Notes: a model not told the origin generated them from the letters alone. A DNA stretch of 64,000 bases from Clostridia bacterium (GCA_017546145.1 JAFYXN010000006.1:1-64000), one strand, 5' to 3'. Positions 14,583 through 23,660 are shown, counted from the first letter of the stretch. Numbers and translations are program-made.

Positions 14583-15908
14583 ATGAAACCGATAGTAGCA
14601 ATTGTTGGCAGACCTAATGTGGGTAAGTCTACTTTGTTTAATAAAATTTCCGGCAAACGTATTGCCATTGTTGAGGACACCCCCGGTATTACACGTGACA
14701 GAATTTATGCAGATGCAGAATGGCTGGGTAGAGAATTTACGCTTATTGACACAGGCGGTATTGAGCCTGACAGCAAGGATATTATACTTTCGCAGATGCG
14801 CAATCAGGCAAATCTTGCCATTGAAACAGCAGATGTTATTTTGTTTATGGTAAATGTCCGCGACGGCATGACTGCAGCTGACAAGGATATTTCGGCTATG
14901 CTTAGAAAATGCGGAAAGCCGGTAATCTTGGTGTGCAACAAAGTGGACAATCCGGGCGAGCCGCCTATGGAGGCTTATGAATTTTACAATCTTGGAATAG
15001 GTGACCCTGTTCTTATTTCAGCTTCTCATGGAATGGGTGTCGGAGACCTTCTTGACATGATTTGCGACTACTTTCCCGAAGATGATGCCGCAGACGAAGA
15101 CGATGATGTTACCTATGTTGCAATTGTCGGAAAACCAAACGCAGGTAAGTCATCGCTTGTAAACCGTCTTTTAGGTGAAGACCGCGTTATTGTGAGTGAT
15201 ATTGCAGGAACAACCCGTGACGCAATTGACAGCCGTCTTGAGAAAAACGGCAAAAAGTATGTCCTTATTGACACCGCAGGAATGCGTAAGCGCGGCAAAA
15301 TTGACGAAAGCGTTGAGCGCTACAGCGTTGTACGTGCGCTTGGCTCTATTGACAGGGCTGACGTATGTATTATTATGCTTGATGCAAGCGAAGGTGTTAC
15401 CGAACAGGACACAAAGATTGCAGGATATGTTCACGAACAGGGTAAGGCTGCGATTTTTGCAGTTAACAAATGGGATTTGATTGAAAAAGAAACCAACACC
15501 ATGAAGAACTTTAAGGACAGACTTCTTGAAGGCTTCAACTTTATGATGTACGCGGAATCAATTTTTATCTCCGCAAAAACAGGTCAGCGTGTTGACGGAC
15601 TTTTTGAAATGATTGACCTTGCGGTAAGCGAAAACAGAAAACGTATTTCAACCGGCTTGCTAAATGACGTAATAAACGACGCTATTGCTATAGTACAGCC
15701 ACCCTCCGACAAGGGTAAACGCCTCAAGATTTACTACGGCACGCAAGCTTCTGTAAAGCCGCCTACATTTGTTCTTTTTGTAAACAATGCAGAGCTTGCG
15801 CATTATTCGTATGTGCGATACCTTGAAAACAAAATCCGCGACGCATTCGGCTTTCGCGGAACGCCTATTAAGTTTATAATTCGCGAAAAGGGCGAAAAAA
15901 TACAATAA
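14583..15908 (+). CDS. der: Ribosome biogenesis GTPase Der (EngA)
   Basis: 441 residues from the ATG at 14583. There are two consecutive GTPase domains: the first with GRPNVGKSTLFN (about 9-20), DTGG and NKVD; the second with GKPNAGKSSLVN (about 186-197), DTAG and NKWD. A C-terminal KH-like domain follows (about 350-441). Der acts in 50S subunit maturation and is essential. It is the first gene of an operon with plsY (13 nt downstream) and gpsA, an order conserved in Firmicutes. Confidence 0.97.
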   Translation: MKPIVAIVGRPNVGKSTLFNKISGKRIAIVEDTPGITRDRIYADAEWLGREFTLIDTGGIEPDSKDIILSQMRNQANLAIETADVILFMVNVRDGMTAADKDISAMLRKCGKPVILVCNKVDNPGEPPMEAYEFYNLGIGDPVLISASHGMGVGDLLDMICDYFPEDDAADEDDDVTYVAIVGKPNAGKSSLVNRLLGEDRVIVSDIAGTTRDAIDSRLEKNGKKYVLIDTAGMRKRGKIDESVERYSVVRALGSIDRADVCIIMLDASEGVTEQDTKIAGYVHEQGKAAIFAVNKWDLIEKETNTMKNFKDRLLEGFNFMMYAESIFISAKTGQRVDGLFEMIDLAVSENRKRISTGLLNDVINDAIAIVQPPSDKGKRLKIYYGTQASVKPPTFVLFVNNAELAHYSYVRYLENKIRDAFGFRGTPIKFIIREKGEKIQ

Positions 15909-15921
15909 AAGGAGTATTTGT

Positions 15922-16542
15922 ATGATTGATATGACTATTGTTTTAAATGTTGTTACCTTGCTTATTGCATACCTTTTAGGCAGTATAAATACATCTATTA
16001 TTATTTCAAAAATTATGATTGGTGACGATATTCGCAATCACGGCAGCGCTAATGCCGGTGCGACAAATACCCTTCGTACTGTCGGTAAAAAAGGCGCACT
16101 TTTTGTTGTTATTGGCGATGTGCTAAAAACTGTTGCGGCAATTTTGATTGCACGCCTTATCTTAAAAGACAATTTAGCCGCAACCTACATAGCCGGCATC
16201 GGTGCAGTTCTTGGTCACAACTTCCCCTTGTATTTTAAATTTAAGGGTGGCAAAGGAATTATTGTATCAACTGTGGCTATGTTGTTTTCAGACCCGATTT
16301 TAGGGCTTGTAGTTGTTATTTTGGCTATTTTGATAATGGCAGTATCACGCTATGTATCGTTAGGAAGTATACTGGGTGCTGTGTTATTTGTTGTTTTAAG
16401 CATCCTCTTCCACCGCCAGGATTTGGATTTTATTGTTTTTGCCTTTATCCTTGCAGTACTTGCAATTTATATGCACAAGAGTAATATTCAAAGACTTATA
16501 TCAGGTACAGAAAACAAGCTTTCATTCGGCAAAAAGAATTAG
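15922..16542 (+). CDS. plsY: Acyl-phosphate:glycerol-3-phosphate acyltransferase PlsY
   Basis: 206 residues. It is a polytopic membrane protein starting with the family's 'YLLGSINTSIIISK' helix. Characteristic motifs are GSANAGATNTLRTVGKK, a GHNFPLYFKFKGGKGI loop, and AVSRYVSLGSILGA. It makes lysophosphatidate from acyl-phosphate and glycerol-3-phosphate. AAAGGAG lies upstream of the ATG. It sits between der and gpsA, so the enzyme and the supplier of its substrate are co-expressed. Confidence 0.95.
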   Translation: MIDMTIVLNVVTLLIAYLLGSINTSIIISKIMIGDDIRNHGSANAGATNTLRTVGKKGALFVVIGDVLKTVAAILIARLILKDNLAATYIAGIGAVLGHNFPLYFKFKGGKGIIVSTVAMLFSDPILGLVVVILAILIMAVSRYVSLGSILGAVLFVVLSILFHRQDLDFIVFAFILAVLAIYMHKSNIQRLISGTENKLSFGKKN

Positions 16543-16553
16543 GAGGGCAGATT

Positions 16554-17567
16554 ATGTCAAATATATGCATTTTGGGAAGCGGCAGTTGGGGCACAGCCAT
16601 TGCACTTTTACTTCACGGAAACGGTCACAAGGTAACGCTTTGGTCCTTTACAGAAGATGAATGTGCAGAACTTTCCGCCGCAAGAGAAAACAAAAGATGT
16701 CTTCCCGGAGTTTCTATCCCCGAAGAAATCACTCTTACATCAGATATAAACAGCTGTAAAAATCAGGATATAATTGTTATTGCAACCCCCTCTCACGGTG
16801 TTCGTGGAGTTGCACAACGCATAAAATCCGTTGTTCCTGCAGGTCAAATTATTTTAAATATTTCAAAAGGCATTGAAGAAGAAACCTACCTTACAATTTC
16901 ACAAATACTTAAGCAAGAGCTTCCGAATTGCAAAATAGCGGTAATGTCAGGGCCAAGCCATGCCGAAGAGGTATCGCGCGGAATCCCAACAACAAATGTT
17001 GTTGCAGGGGATGACACCGAAACCACCTCGCTTATTCAGGACATATTTATGAATCGCACCTTCCGCATTTATACAAATGACGACATTATTGGTGTGGAAA
17101 TCGGAGGCTCGGTTAAAAACGTAATTGCGCTGTGTTGCGGCATTCTTGACGGACTTGGCTGCGGCGATAACACAAAGGCAGCACTTATGACAAGAGGTCT
17201 TGTTGAAATGACGCGCCTTGGTGTAGCAATGGGTGCTAAAGCCGAAACATTTTCGGGACTTTCCGGAATTGGTGACCTTATTGTAACCTGCACAAGCCAG
17301 CATTCGCGCAACCGTCGTGCAGGTATCCTTATTGGTCAGGGAAAAACCGTAGACGAAGCTCAAAAAACCGTAAACATGGTTGTAGAAGGTGTTCGCAGCT
17401 GCAAGGCAGCAAAGGAGCTTTCTGATAAATTAAATGTTGATATGCCAATTGTTTCACAGGCTTATGACGTGCTGTTTCACGGCAAAAAACCGGCTGACGC
17501 AATTGAGAGTCTTATGCTAAGAACAAAAAAACACGAAACTGAGCAGTGTTTCCTGAATAGAATATAA
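16554..17567 (+). CDS. gpsA: NAD(P)H-dependent glycerol-3-phosphate dehydrogenase
   Basis: 337 residues. The N-terminal Rossmann motif LGSGSWGTAIALLLHGNGH, a 'SKGIEEETYLTISQIL' loop and the conserved Lys in GSVKNVIALCCGILDGLG are all present, followed by 'TFSGLSGIGDLIVTCTS'. It reduces dihydroxyacetone phosphate to sn-glycerol-3-phosphate for phospholipid synthesis. It follows plsY by 11 nt with an AGGAGGG site. Confidence 0.96.
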   Translation: MSNICILGSGSWGTAIALLLHGNGHKVTLWSFTEDECAELSAARENKRCLPGVSIPEEITLTSDINSCKNQDIIVIATPSHGVRGVAQRIKSVVPAGQIILNISKGIEEETYLTISQILKQELPNCKIAVMSGPSHAEEVSRGIPTTNVVAGDDTETTSLIQDIFMNRTFRIYTNDDIIGVEIGGSVKNVIALCCGILDGLGCGDNTKAALMTRGLVEMTRLGVAMGAKAETFSGLSGIGDLIVTCTSQHSRNRRAGILIGQGKTVDEAQKTVNMVVEGVRSCKAAKELSDKLNVDMPIVSQAYDVLFHGKKPADAIESLMLRTKKHETEQCFLNRI

Positions 17568-17591
17568 TAAAACCATTAAGGAGTGACCGCT

Positions 17592-18095
17592 ATGAATATG
17601 ACCGAATACAGTGAACTTATAAAAAAAGCTGCCGAAATCCTTCCTAAGGGTGCATTTTTAACCACCGCAAACAAAAATAAAACAAACACCATGACAATCG
17701 GTTGGGGAACCTTTGGTTTTCAATGGGGAATACCTACAACAGAGGTTATGGTAAGACAGAGTCGCTTTACCAAGGAAATTCTTGATAACTCAATGGAGTT
17801 TACCCTTACCTTTCCTTATGAAGAGTCCATGAAAGCAACTTTAGGATACTGCGGACAGAAATCCGGCAGAGATTGCGACAAGATAGGCGACTGCTCAATT
17901 TCTCTTGTCCCTGCAAAAGAAATCACAACACCTGTTGTTTCTTGTAAAGGCCTTGTTATTGAATGCAAGGTTGTTGCAAAAACAGAAATGCAGACAGAAC
18001 TTACCGATAGCAGTGTTTTTGATAAATGGTATAAAAACGGAGATTTGCACACAATTTACTATGGTCAGGTTCTTGCCTGCTATGAGCTTAATTAA
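17592..18095 (+). CDS. Flavin reductase family protein
   Basis: 167 residues from the ATG at 17592; AAGGAG at 17578-17583 decides this start over an upstream GTG. The split-barrel FMN-binding fold is suggested by KGAFLTTANKNKTNTMTIGWG, the internal 'SRFTKEILDNSMEFTLTFP', and GYCGQKSGRDCDK, the typical 'SG(R/K)D' loop. It probably binds FMN and serves as an NAD(P)H:flavin oxidoreductase or electron carrier. It follows gpsA by 24 nt and probably ends that operon, although it has no obvious link to phospholipid synthesis. It has no rubredoxin domain, unlike the relative at 13854. Confidence 0.8.
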   Translation: MNMTEYSELIKKAAEILPKGAFLTTANKNKTNTMTIGWGTFGFQWGIPTTEVMVRQSRFTKEILDNSMEFTLTFPYEESMKATLGYCGQKSGRDCDKIGDCSISLVPAKEITTPVVSCKGLVIECKVVAKTEMQTELTDSSVFDKWYKNGDLHTIYYGQVLACYELN

Positions 18096-18114
18096 AAAAT
18101 TTTTAAATTAAGTA

Positions 18115-18143
18115 TTGACAAATGATTTTTCAAGGTATATAAT
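18115..18143 (+). promoter_or_regulatory. Promoter of the T-box transcript
   Basis: Perfect TTGACA, 17-nt spacer, perfect TATAAT. Confidence 0.9.
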
Positions 18144-18164
18144 ACATGTAATTTGAATATCACA

Positions 18165-18418
18165 AAACAACTATGACGAAGACGGTCGGACAATGAATCC
18201 TAAAGAGAGTTGGCGGTTGCTGCAAGCCATCGGTGAAATTTTCCAATGACCCATCACTTCTGAGTTGGAGGACCGAAAGCATTAAGCGAGTAGACTCCTT
18301 CCGTAATGCTGCGTTAAAGCAAGGGCTTGATAGAGCCTACAAAGTGGCGGAAATTTTCCGCAATTTGAGTGGTACCGCGAGTTGTATAACCCGTCTCAAA
18401 ATCTGAGGCGGGTTTTTT
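18165..18418 (+). promoter_or_regulatory. T-box riboswitch leader, specifier probably AUC (Ile)
   Basis: The T-box core TGGTACCGCG is at 18370-18379, and a terminator (ACCCGTCTCA/TGAGGCGGGT plus T-run) is at 18389-18418. Stem I closes as AACT (18169)/AGTT (18263), then the ATGA/TGAG kink-turn, then GAAG (18178)/CTTC (18257). Just before CTTC, in the specifier-loop position, lies ATC (18253-18255) followed by A. The variable base of the T-box UGGN is U, which pairs with an A73 discriminator; tRNA-Ile has A73. Uncharged tRNA would favour antitermination and expression of the ligase fusion. The T-box call is firm; the Ile assignment is my reading of the fold. Confidence 0.88.
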
Positions 18419-18470
18419 GTTTTATTCAAATCCGCATAACAAAATCAGCGGAAAAGAAAGGAGCAAAAAA

Positions 18471-20774
18471 ATGGATTACAATTTAAAGGAAGTCGCAGGA
18501 AGAATCAAGGATTTGCGTGAAGCAAAAGGTTATTCCCCTGAAGAGCTTGCAAAGCTTACCGGTGTATCGGTTGAGGACTACAAGCTTCTTGAAGAGGGTG
18601 AAACAGATTTTAGTTTTACCTTTATCTACAAATGTGCTAAGGCGTGCAATGTTGAGGTAGTTGATATTTTAGAGGGTACAAGTTCAACTCTTACCTCCTT
18701 TGCAATTACAAGAAAGGGCGAAGGTCTTAAAATTATTAAAAAGCAGGGCTTTGTTTACAACAACCTTGCCCCCAAATTTAAAGATAAGCTTGCTGAGCCG
18801 TTTTTGGTTAAATTCCCTTACCTTGCAGAAGAACAGAATGCACCTATCAAGCTCAGCTCTCACAACGGTCAGGAATTTGACGTTATTGTAAAGGGTTCAC
18901 TTAAAGTTCAGGTAGGCAACCACGTTGATATTCTTCACGAAGGTGACTCTATCTTCTATAACAGTATCATTCCCCACGGCATGATTGCTGTAAGTGAAGG
19001 CGGCTGTGAATTTCACGCAGTTGTACTTAACCCGCAGGACGGTCATTTCAGCGAAGAATACCCTGAAGCACCGTTTATTGCAGCAAAAACGCTGTCTGCT
19101 TCAAAATCTGCTTTAAAAACAGTTGCAGACAACTTTATTGACACAACTGTTGACGAAAACGGTGTGTTCAACGGCATTACATTTAAAAATGACGATAAAT
19201 TCAATTTTGCATTTGACTGCGTTGATGAAATAGCAAAAAAGAACCCCGACAAGGTTGCTATGATGTGGGTTGGAAACGACAAATCCGAGCGTGCATTTAC
19301 ATTTAGTGATATGAAAAAGTACTCTGCAAAAACTGCTAACTACTTTGAATCACTTGGAATTAAGCGCGGTGACACTGTTATGCTTGTGCTCAAACGTCAT
19401 TACCAGTTCTGGTTCTGTATGCTTGCACTTCACAAAATCGGAGCAATTGCAATCCCTGCAACAAACCAGCTTGTTGAGCATGACTTTGAATACAGATACA
19501 AGGCAGCCGGTGTTAAGGCAATCGTTTGTACAGCAGACGGAGATGTTTCTGCCGAAGCGGAAAAGGCTGCTGCAGGCTTCCCCAATATGCTGAAAATTTT
19601 GGTTGGCGGCAAAAAGGACGGCTGGTGTGACTTTAACGAAGAAATTGAGCGTTTCAGCACACACTTCTTCCGAAATGATAATTCCCCCTGCGGTGACGAC
19701 CCCATGCTTATGCTCTTCACATCAGGTACAACCGGATACCCCAGAATTGCAACACATTCATACAAGTATGCCCTTGGTCACTATCCCACAGCTAAGTTCT
19801 GGCATAATGTAAATCCTGACGGCCTGCACTTTACAATTTCTGATACAGGTTGGGGTAAAGCACTTTGGGGTAAGCTATACGGACAATGGCTGTGTGAAGC
19901 AGGCGTATTCACCTATGACTTTGATCGTTTTCATCCCGATGATATACTTCCGCTTTTCAAGAAGTACAACATCACAACCTTCTGTGCCCCACCTACGATG
20001 TACAGATTCTTTATCAAGGAAGACCTTTCAAAATACGACCTTTCTTCTATTGAATATGCAACAACTGCCGGTGAGGCTTTGAATCCGGAGGTTTATAATC
20101 AATTCTATAAGGCAACAGGTCTTAAAATAATGGAAGGCTTTGGTCAAACCGAAACAACCCTTTCAATTGCAAACTTTGTCGGCTCAACGCCAAAAATCGG
20201 CTCAATGGGCAGACCCAGTCCGCTGTATGATGTTGTTGTTCTTGACCCTGACGGCAATGAATGCAAAACAGGTGATACCGGCGAAATCTGTGTGCGCACC
20301 AAAGATGGCGCACCCTGCGGATTGTTTATCGGCTATTATCTTGATGACGAAAAGACTAAAGATGTATGGCACGACGGCTTCTACCACACAGGTGACCAGG
20401 CAACTATGGACGAAGACGGCTACCTTTGGTATGTGGGACGTATTGATGATGTTATCAAATCATCAGGCTACCGCATCGGTCCGTTTGAAATTGAAAGTGT
20501 TATCATGGAGCTGCCCTTTGTTCTTGAATGCGCAATCACAGCCGTACCCGACGAGGTGCGCGGACAGATAGTTAAGGCAACTATTGTTCTTACCAAAGGT
20601 ACAGTCGGCACAGATGAACTTAAAAAAGAAATTCAGGAATACGTAAAAACCCACACCGCGCCTTACAAATACCCAAGAATTGTGGAATTTGTTGATGAGC
20701 TTCCAAAAACCATCAGCGGTAAGGTTCGCCGTGTTGAAATACGTAATAAGGACATGGAAAAAGCAAATAAATAA
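18471..20774 (+). CDS. XRE HTH - cupin - AMP-dependent acyl-CoA ligase fusion protein
   Basis: 767 residues from the ATG at 18471 (GAAAGGAG upstream). Three parts: an XRE helix-turn-helix (about 8-65, RIKDLREAKGYSPEELAKLTG); a cupin (about 130-195, GSLKVQVGNHVDILHEGDS...PHGMIAV); and a full adenylate-forming ligase (about 230-767). The ligase motifs are FTSGTTGYPRIATHSY, GFGQTET, 'YHTGDQATMDEDGYLWYVGRIDDVIK' (read in parts) and the C-terminal PKTISGKVRR with the catalytic Lys. In the P-loop-like motif the usual Lys after Pro is Arg. It resembles medium-chain or aromatic acyl-CoA synthetases. The first two domains alone would be a normal XRE-cupin repressor. Expression is under a T-box, suggesting a substrate related to an amino acid, perhaps a branched-chain acid (inference). 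Confidence 0.85.
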   Translation: MDYNLKEVAGRIKDLREAKGYSPEELAKLTGVSVEDYKLLEEGETDFSFTFIYKCAKACNVEVVDILEGTSSTLTSFAITRKGEGLKIIKKQGFVYNNLAPKFKDKLAEPFLVKFPYLAEEQNAPIKLSSHNGQEFDVIVKGSLKVQVGNHVDILHEGDSIFYNSIIPHGMIAVSEGGCEFHAVVLNPQDGHFSEEYPEAPFIAAKTLSASKSALKTVADNFIDTTVDENGVFNGITFKNDDKFNFAFDCVDEIAKKNPDKVAMMWVGNDKSERAFTFSDMKKYSAKTANYFESLGIKRGDTVMLVLKRHYQFWFCMLALHKIGAIAIPATNQLVEHDFEYRYKAAGVKAIVCTADGDVSAEAEKAAAGFPNMLKILVGGKKDGWCDFNEEIERFSTHFFRNDNSPCGDDPMLMLFTSGTTGYPRIATHSYKYALGHYPTAKFWHNVNPDGLHFTISDTGWGKALWGKLYGQWLCEAGVFTYDFDRFHPDDILPLFKKYNITTFCAPPTMYRFFIKEDLSKYDLSSIEYATTAGEALNPEVYNQFYKATGLKIMEGFGQTETTLSIANFVGSTPKIGSMGRPSPLYDVVVLDPDGNECKTGDTGEICVRTKDGAPCGLFIGYYLDDEKTKDVWHDGFYHTGDQATMDEDGYLWYVGRIDDVIKSSGYRIGPFEIESVIMELPFVLECAITAVPDEVRGQIVKATIVLTKGTVGTDELKKEIQEYVKTHTAPYKYPRIVEFVDELPKTISGKVRRVEIRNKDMEKANK

Positions 20775-20787
20775 GCTTTTAAAGGCG

Positions 20788-20815
20788 AAATCCTCACCCA
20801 TCAGGGTGAGGATTT
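20788..20815 (+). terminator. Ligase fusion gene terminator
   Basis: AAATCCTCACC-CATCA-GGGTGAGGATTT hairpin, 13 nt after the stop codon; the following T-run is weak. Confidence 0.75.
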
Positions 20816-20841
20816 CTGGTTTGTGTATTGCGTGACAACAA

Positions 20842-20888
20842 CCGGAGCTACGCTTTTATGTAAAAAAAGTGCGCAGCCGGAGCTACGC
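20842..20888. repeat. Direct 12-bp repeat CCGGAGCTACGC with stem potential
   Basis: CCGGAGCTACGC occurs at 20842-20853 and again at 20877-20888. The second copy can pair two ways: GTGCG...CGCAC around it, or GGAGCT with AGCTCC at 20902-20907. It has higher GC than its surroundings and no coding frame. Confidence 0.55.
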
Positions 20889-20912
20889 ACAAAAAACGCA
20901 CAGCTCCATTGA

Positions 20913-21020
20913 TGCGACTCAATTTATACATTTCTTGTTAGCAACAAATGCATACGGAACGTGCATTTTTATCAATAAGATAAAAATTTGCAGCTAACAA
21001 AAATATTAAATTGAGTCGCA
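20913..21020. repeat. Nested inverted-repeat element (108 bp)
   Basis: The outer arms TGCGACTCAATTTA (20913-20926) and TAAATTGAGTCGCA (21007-21020) are perfect 14-bp inverted repeats. Inside, TTGTTAGC (20935-20942) pairs with GCTAACAA (20993-21000). Inside that are two hairpins, AATGCA...TGCATT and TTTTTATC-AATAA-GATAAAAA. The result is a long stem topped by a branched head. It could be a small MITE or a structured RNA; no flanking target duplication is obvious. It lies between convergent genes. Confidence 0.7.
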
Positions 21021-21109
21021 ATATTATTCTACCATAATTTATCCATTTTGTAAAGTGTTTAATTAAAAGAATAACTATTCCCCCGTATAATGTCTGTTTT
21101 AATTCTTAT

Positions 21110-23617
21110 TTATTCAACTGATACAACCTTATATCCCTTATCCTCAACAGCCTGTTTCAGTACATCATTTTCAATTTCCACGTCAAATATCACAACCGCT
21201 GTGCCTTCCTTGTGGTTGACCTCAGCTGCGATAACCTTTTCAAGTCCTTCAAGAGCAGTCTTCACGTTTGCTTCGCAATGAGGACACATCATCCCCTCTA
21301 TTTTCATTATCCTTTTCATAATTTTTATTTCCTCCTTCATGTCATCATTTTTAATCATTGTTTTTCTTTTGTAAACCTTTGTAAAATTCAACCTCAGAGC
21401 ATTGGTAACCACACAAAAGCTTGAAAGGCTCATTGCGGCAGCTCCGAACATGGGGTTTAGCTGCCACCCCAAAACAGGAATGAACACCCCTGACGCAAGC
21501 GGTATTCCGATTACGTTATACACAAATGCCCAAAACAAATTTTCATAAATATTGGTCAATGTCGCTCTGCTGAGTCTTATCGCTGCTGCAACATCACAAA
21601 TACTGTTTTTCATCAGCACAACATCCGCCGCATCAACCGCAACATCAGAACCGGCACCTATAGCAACACCTACATTCGCTGTTGCAAGTGCAGGAGCATC
21701 ATTTATTCCGTCACCCACCATGGCAACCTTACCATGTTTCATCAGTTCTTTTAACACATCACTTTTTCCGTCAGGAAGCACCCCCGCAACAACCTCATCA
21801 ATTCCAGTTTGAGTTGCTATGGCTTTTGCTGTTTTTTCATTGTCGCCCGTAATCATTACAACCCTGATACCTAAATTTTTAAGCTCTTCAACTGCATCCT
21901 TGCTGTCGTCCTTTATTGTATCTGAGACTGCAATTATGCCAATCAAGCGGTCTTCCCTTGCAAAAAATAACGGTGTTTTGCCCTGCTTGGCAAGCTGAAT
22001 TGCTGTTTTTTCAGCAACATCCGGAATTTCTGCACAAGTTTGGATAAACTTTATGCTTCCTGCGGCAAATTTAATTCCGTCAATTTGTGCAACAACCCCA
22101 TTGCCGGGAATTGCCTCAAAATCATCTGCAGTTTCTGCTTCAATCAATGAGTCCTTAGCCTTTTTAACAATGGCTTCAGCCAAAGGATGCTCGCTTTTTA
22201 TTTCCAAGGATACAGCCGCCCTCAGAAGTTCTTCTTCACTTATATTTTCAAATGTAAATATATCTGTAACTCTTGGCTCGCCCTTTGTTATTGTCCCTGT
22301 TTTGTCAAGTGCGGCAATTTTAACCTTGCCCATTTCTTCAAGCGATGCTGCCGTTTTAAAAAGCACACCGTTTTTTGCGCCTACGCCATTGCCCACCATA
22401 ATCGCAACAGGCGTCGCAAGGCCGAGTGCGCAAGGGCAGCTGATTACAAGCACCGAAATACCCCTTGCAACAGCAAATCCTAACGTCTGACCAAGCAGCA
22501 GCCACACAACAAACGTAATTGCCGCAACAGTCATCACCACCGGAACAAAAATCCCCGAGACCTTGTCTGCCGCCTTGGAAACAGGTGCTTTTGATGAAGA
22601 AGCATCAGTGACTAATTTTATTATCTGTGCAAGTGTTGTATCTTCTGCAATTCGCGTTGTCTTGCACTTCACAAAGCCTAAGCGGTTTACTGTTGCTCCG
22701 GTCACCATATCACCCGGCATCTTGTCAACCGGAATGCTTTCGCCTGTAAGTGCAGATTCGTCTATCGCGGTTGTTCCCTCAATTACAACTCCGTCAGCCG
22801 GTATGCTTTCACCCGGTCTGACTGCAAATATATCGTCCACCTTTAATTCATCAACAGGAATGGTTTTCTCAACACCATCACGTATAACAACAGCTGTCTT
22901 AGGGGTAAGACTTATAAGGCTTTTAAGAGCATCAGCCGTCCTGCCCTTAGAGCGCGCCTCAAGCAGTTTGCCCACTGTTATAAGGGTCAGAATCATACCC
23001 GCCGACTCAAAATAAAAATCATGCATATAAAGATGTCCCGATTCATCATGCACAGCCGTCATTGCAAGCAGCACATAAAGACTGTATCCAAATGCAGCAC
23101 TCGCACCAAGTGCAACCAATGTGTCCATATTGGGGGCACGCTTTGCAAAGGCTTTAAACCCACTTATAAAAAACCTTTGATTAATAACCATTATAATGCC
23201 GCTCAAAACGAGCTGAAGTATACCCTGAGCAACAAAATTTTCAGAAAGAGTTTCAGGAAGCGGCCAGCCCCACATTGTGCTTCCCATGGAAATATACATC
23301 AAAGCAATAAGAAATCCAAGCGACGCAAACAGCCTCTTTTTTAGCATTGAAATCTCAGCTTCTGCTATATCTTCTGTTTTGGGCGTTTTTTCTTTGTTCG
23401 CAGATTTATCAAGACGCTCTGCGCCATAGCCTGCATCAGTCACCGCCTTAATAATTGTAGCGTCCGATGCATCGCCCTCAATATTCATTGAATTTGTTAA
23501 AAGATTAACCGAGCAGCTTTCAATACCCTCAACAGCCGAAACCGCCTTTTCCACCCGGGCACTGCACGCTGCACAGCTCATACCTGTTATACTGTACTTT
23601 TTCAAAGTTATCTTCAT
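21110..23617 (-). CDS. copA: Copper-exporting P1B-type ATPase with N- and C-terminal HMA domains
   Basis: 835 residues. An N-terminal heavy-metal domain has GMSCAACSARVEK (about 13-25). Then come the P-type core with TGES (actuator), SCPCALGLATP (the CPC metal site in the membrane), DKTGTITKGEP (phosphorylation Asp) and GDGINDAPAL (hinge). After the last membrane helices a linker rich in Lys and Glu leads to a second HMA domain, GMMCPHCEANVKTALEGL, ending at 835. That tail looks like a CopZ copper chaperone joined to the pump; usual CopA proteins carry HMA domains only at the N-terminus. It probably exports Cu(I). It has its own promoter on the - strand. The ATG is close to a GGG site, so the exact start is uncertain by a few codons. 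Confidence 0.92.
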   Translation of the reverse strand: MKITLKKYSITGMSCAACSARVEKAVSAVEGIESCSVNLLTNSMNIEGDASDATIIKAVTDAGYGAERLDKSANKEKTPKTEDIAEAEISMLKKRLFASLGFLIALMYISMGSTMWGWPLPETLSENFVAQGILQLVLSGIIMVINQRFFISGFKAFAKRAPNMDTLVALGASAAFGYSLYVLLAMTAVHDESGHLYMHDFYFESAGMILTLITVGKLLEARSKGRTADALKSLISLTPKTAVVIRDGVEKTIPVDELKVDDIFAVRPGESIPADGVVIEGTTAIDESALTGESIPVDKMPGDMVTGATVNRLGFVKCKTTRIAEDTTLAQIIKLVTDASSSKAPVSKAADKVSGIFVPVVMTVAAITFVVWLLLGQTLGFAVARGISVLVISCPCALGLATPVAIMVGNGVGAKNGVLFKTAASLEEMGKVKIAALDKTGTITKGEPRVTDIFTFENISEEELLRAAVSLEIKSEHPLAEAIVKKAKDSLIEAETADDFEAIPGNGVVAQIDGIKFAAGSIKFIQTCAEIPDVAEKTAIQLAKQGKTPLFFAREDRLIGIIAVSDTIKDDSKDAVEELKNLGIRVVMITGDNEKTAKAIATQTGIDEVVAGVLPDGKSDVLKELMKHGKVAMVGDGINDAPALATANVGVAIGAGSDVAVDAADVVLMKNSICDVAAAIRLSRATLTNIYENLFWAFVYNVIGIPLASGVFIPVLGWQLNPMFGAAAMSLSSFCVVTNALRLNFTKVYKRKTMIKNDDMKEEIKIMKRIMKIEGMMCPHCEANVKTALEGLEKVIAAEVNHKEGTAVVIFDVEIENDVLKQAVEDKGYKVVSVE

Positions 23618-23660
23618 CCCTTTTGTAAATTCAGACAGTTTGTCCTAACTAACCTATTAT

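Noticed and set aside
18471..20774. Two genes (XRE-cupin regulator and a ligase) joined by error
   Set aside because: The frame is continuous with no internal ribosome site or stop, and the spacing between cupin and ligase looks like a normal linker.
21350..23344. Long + strand frames opposite copA
   Set aside because: They are shadows of the copA reading frame with no ribosome sites or family motifs; all P-type motifs are on the - strand.
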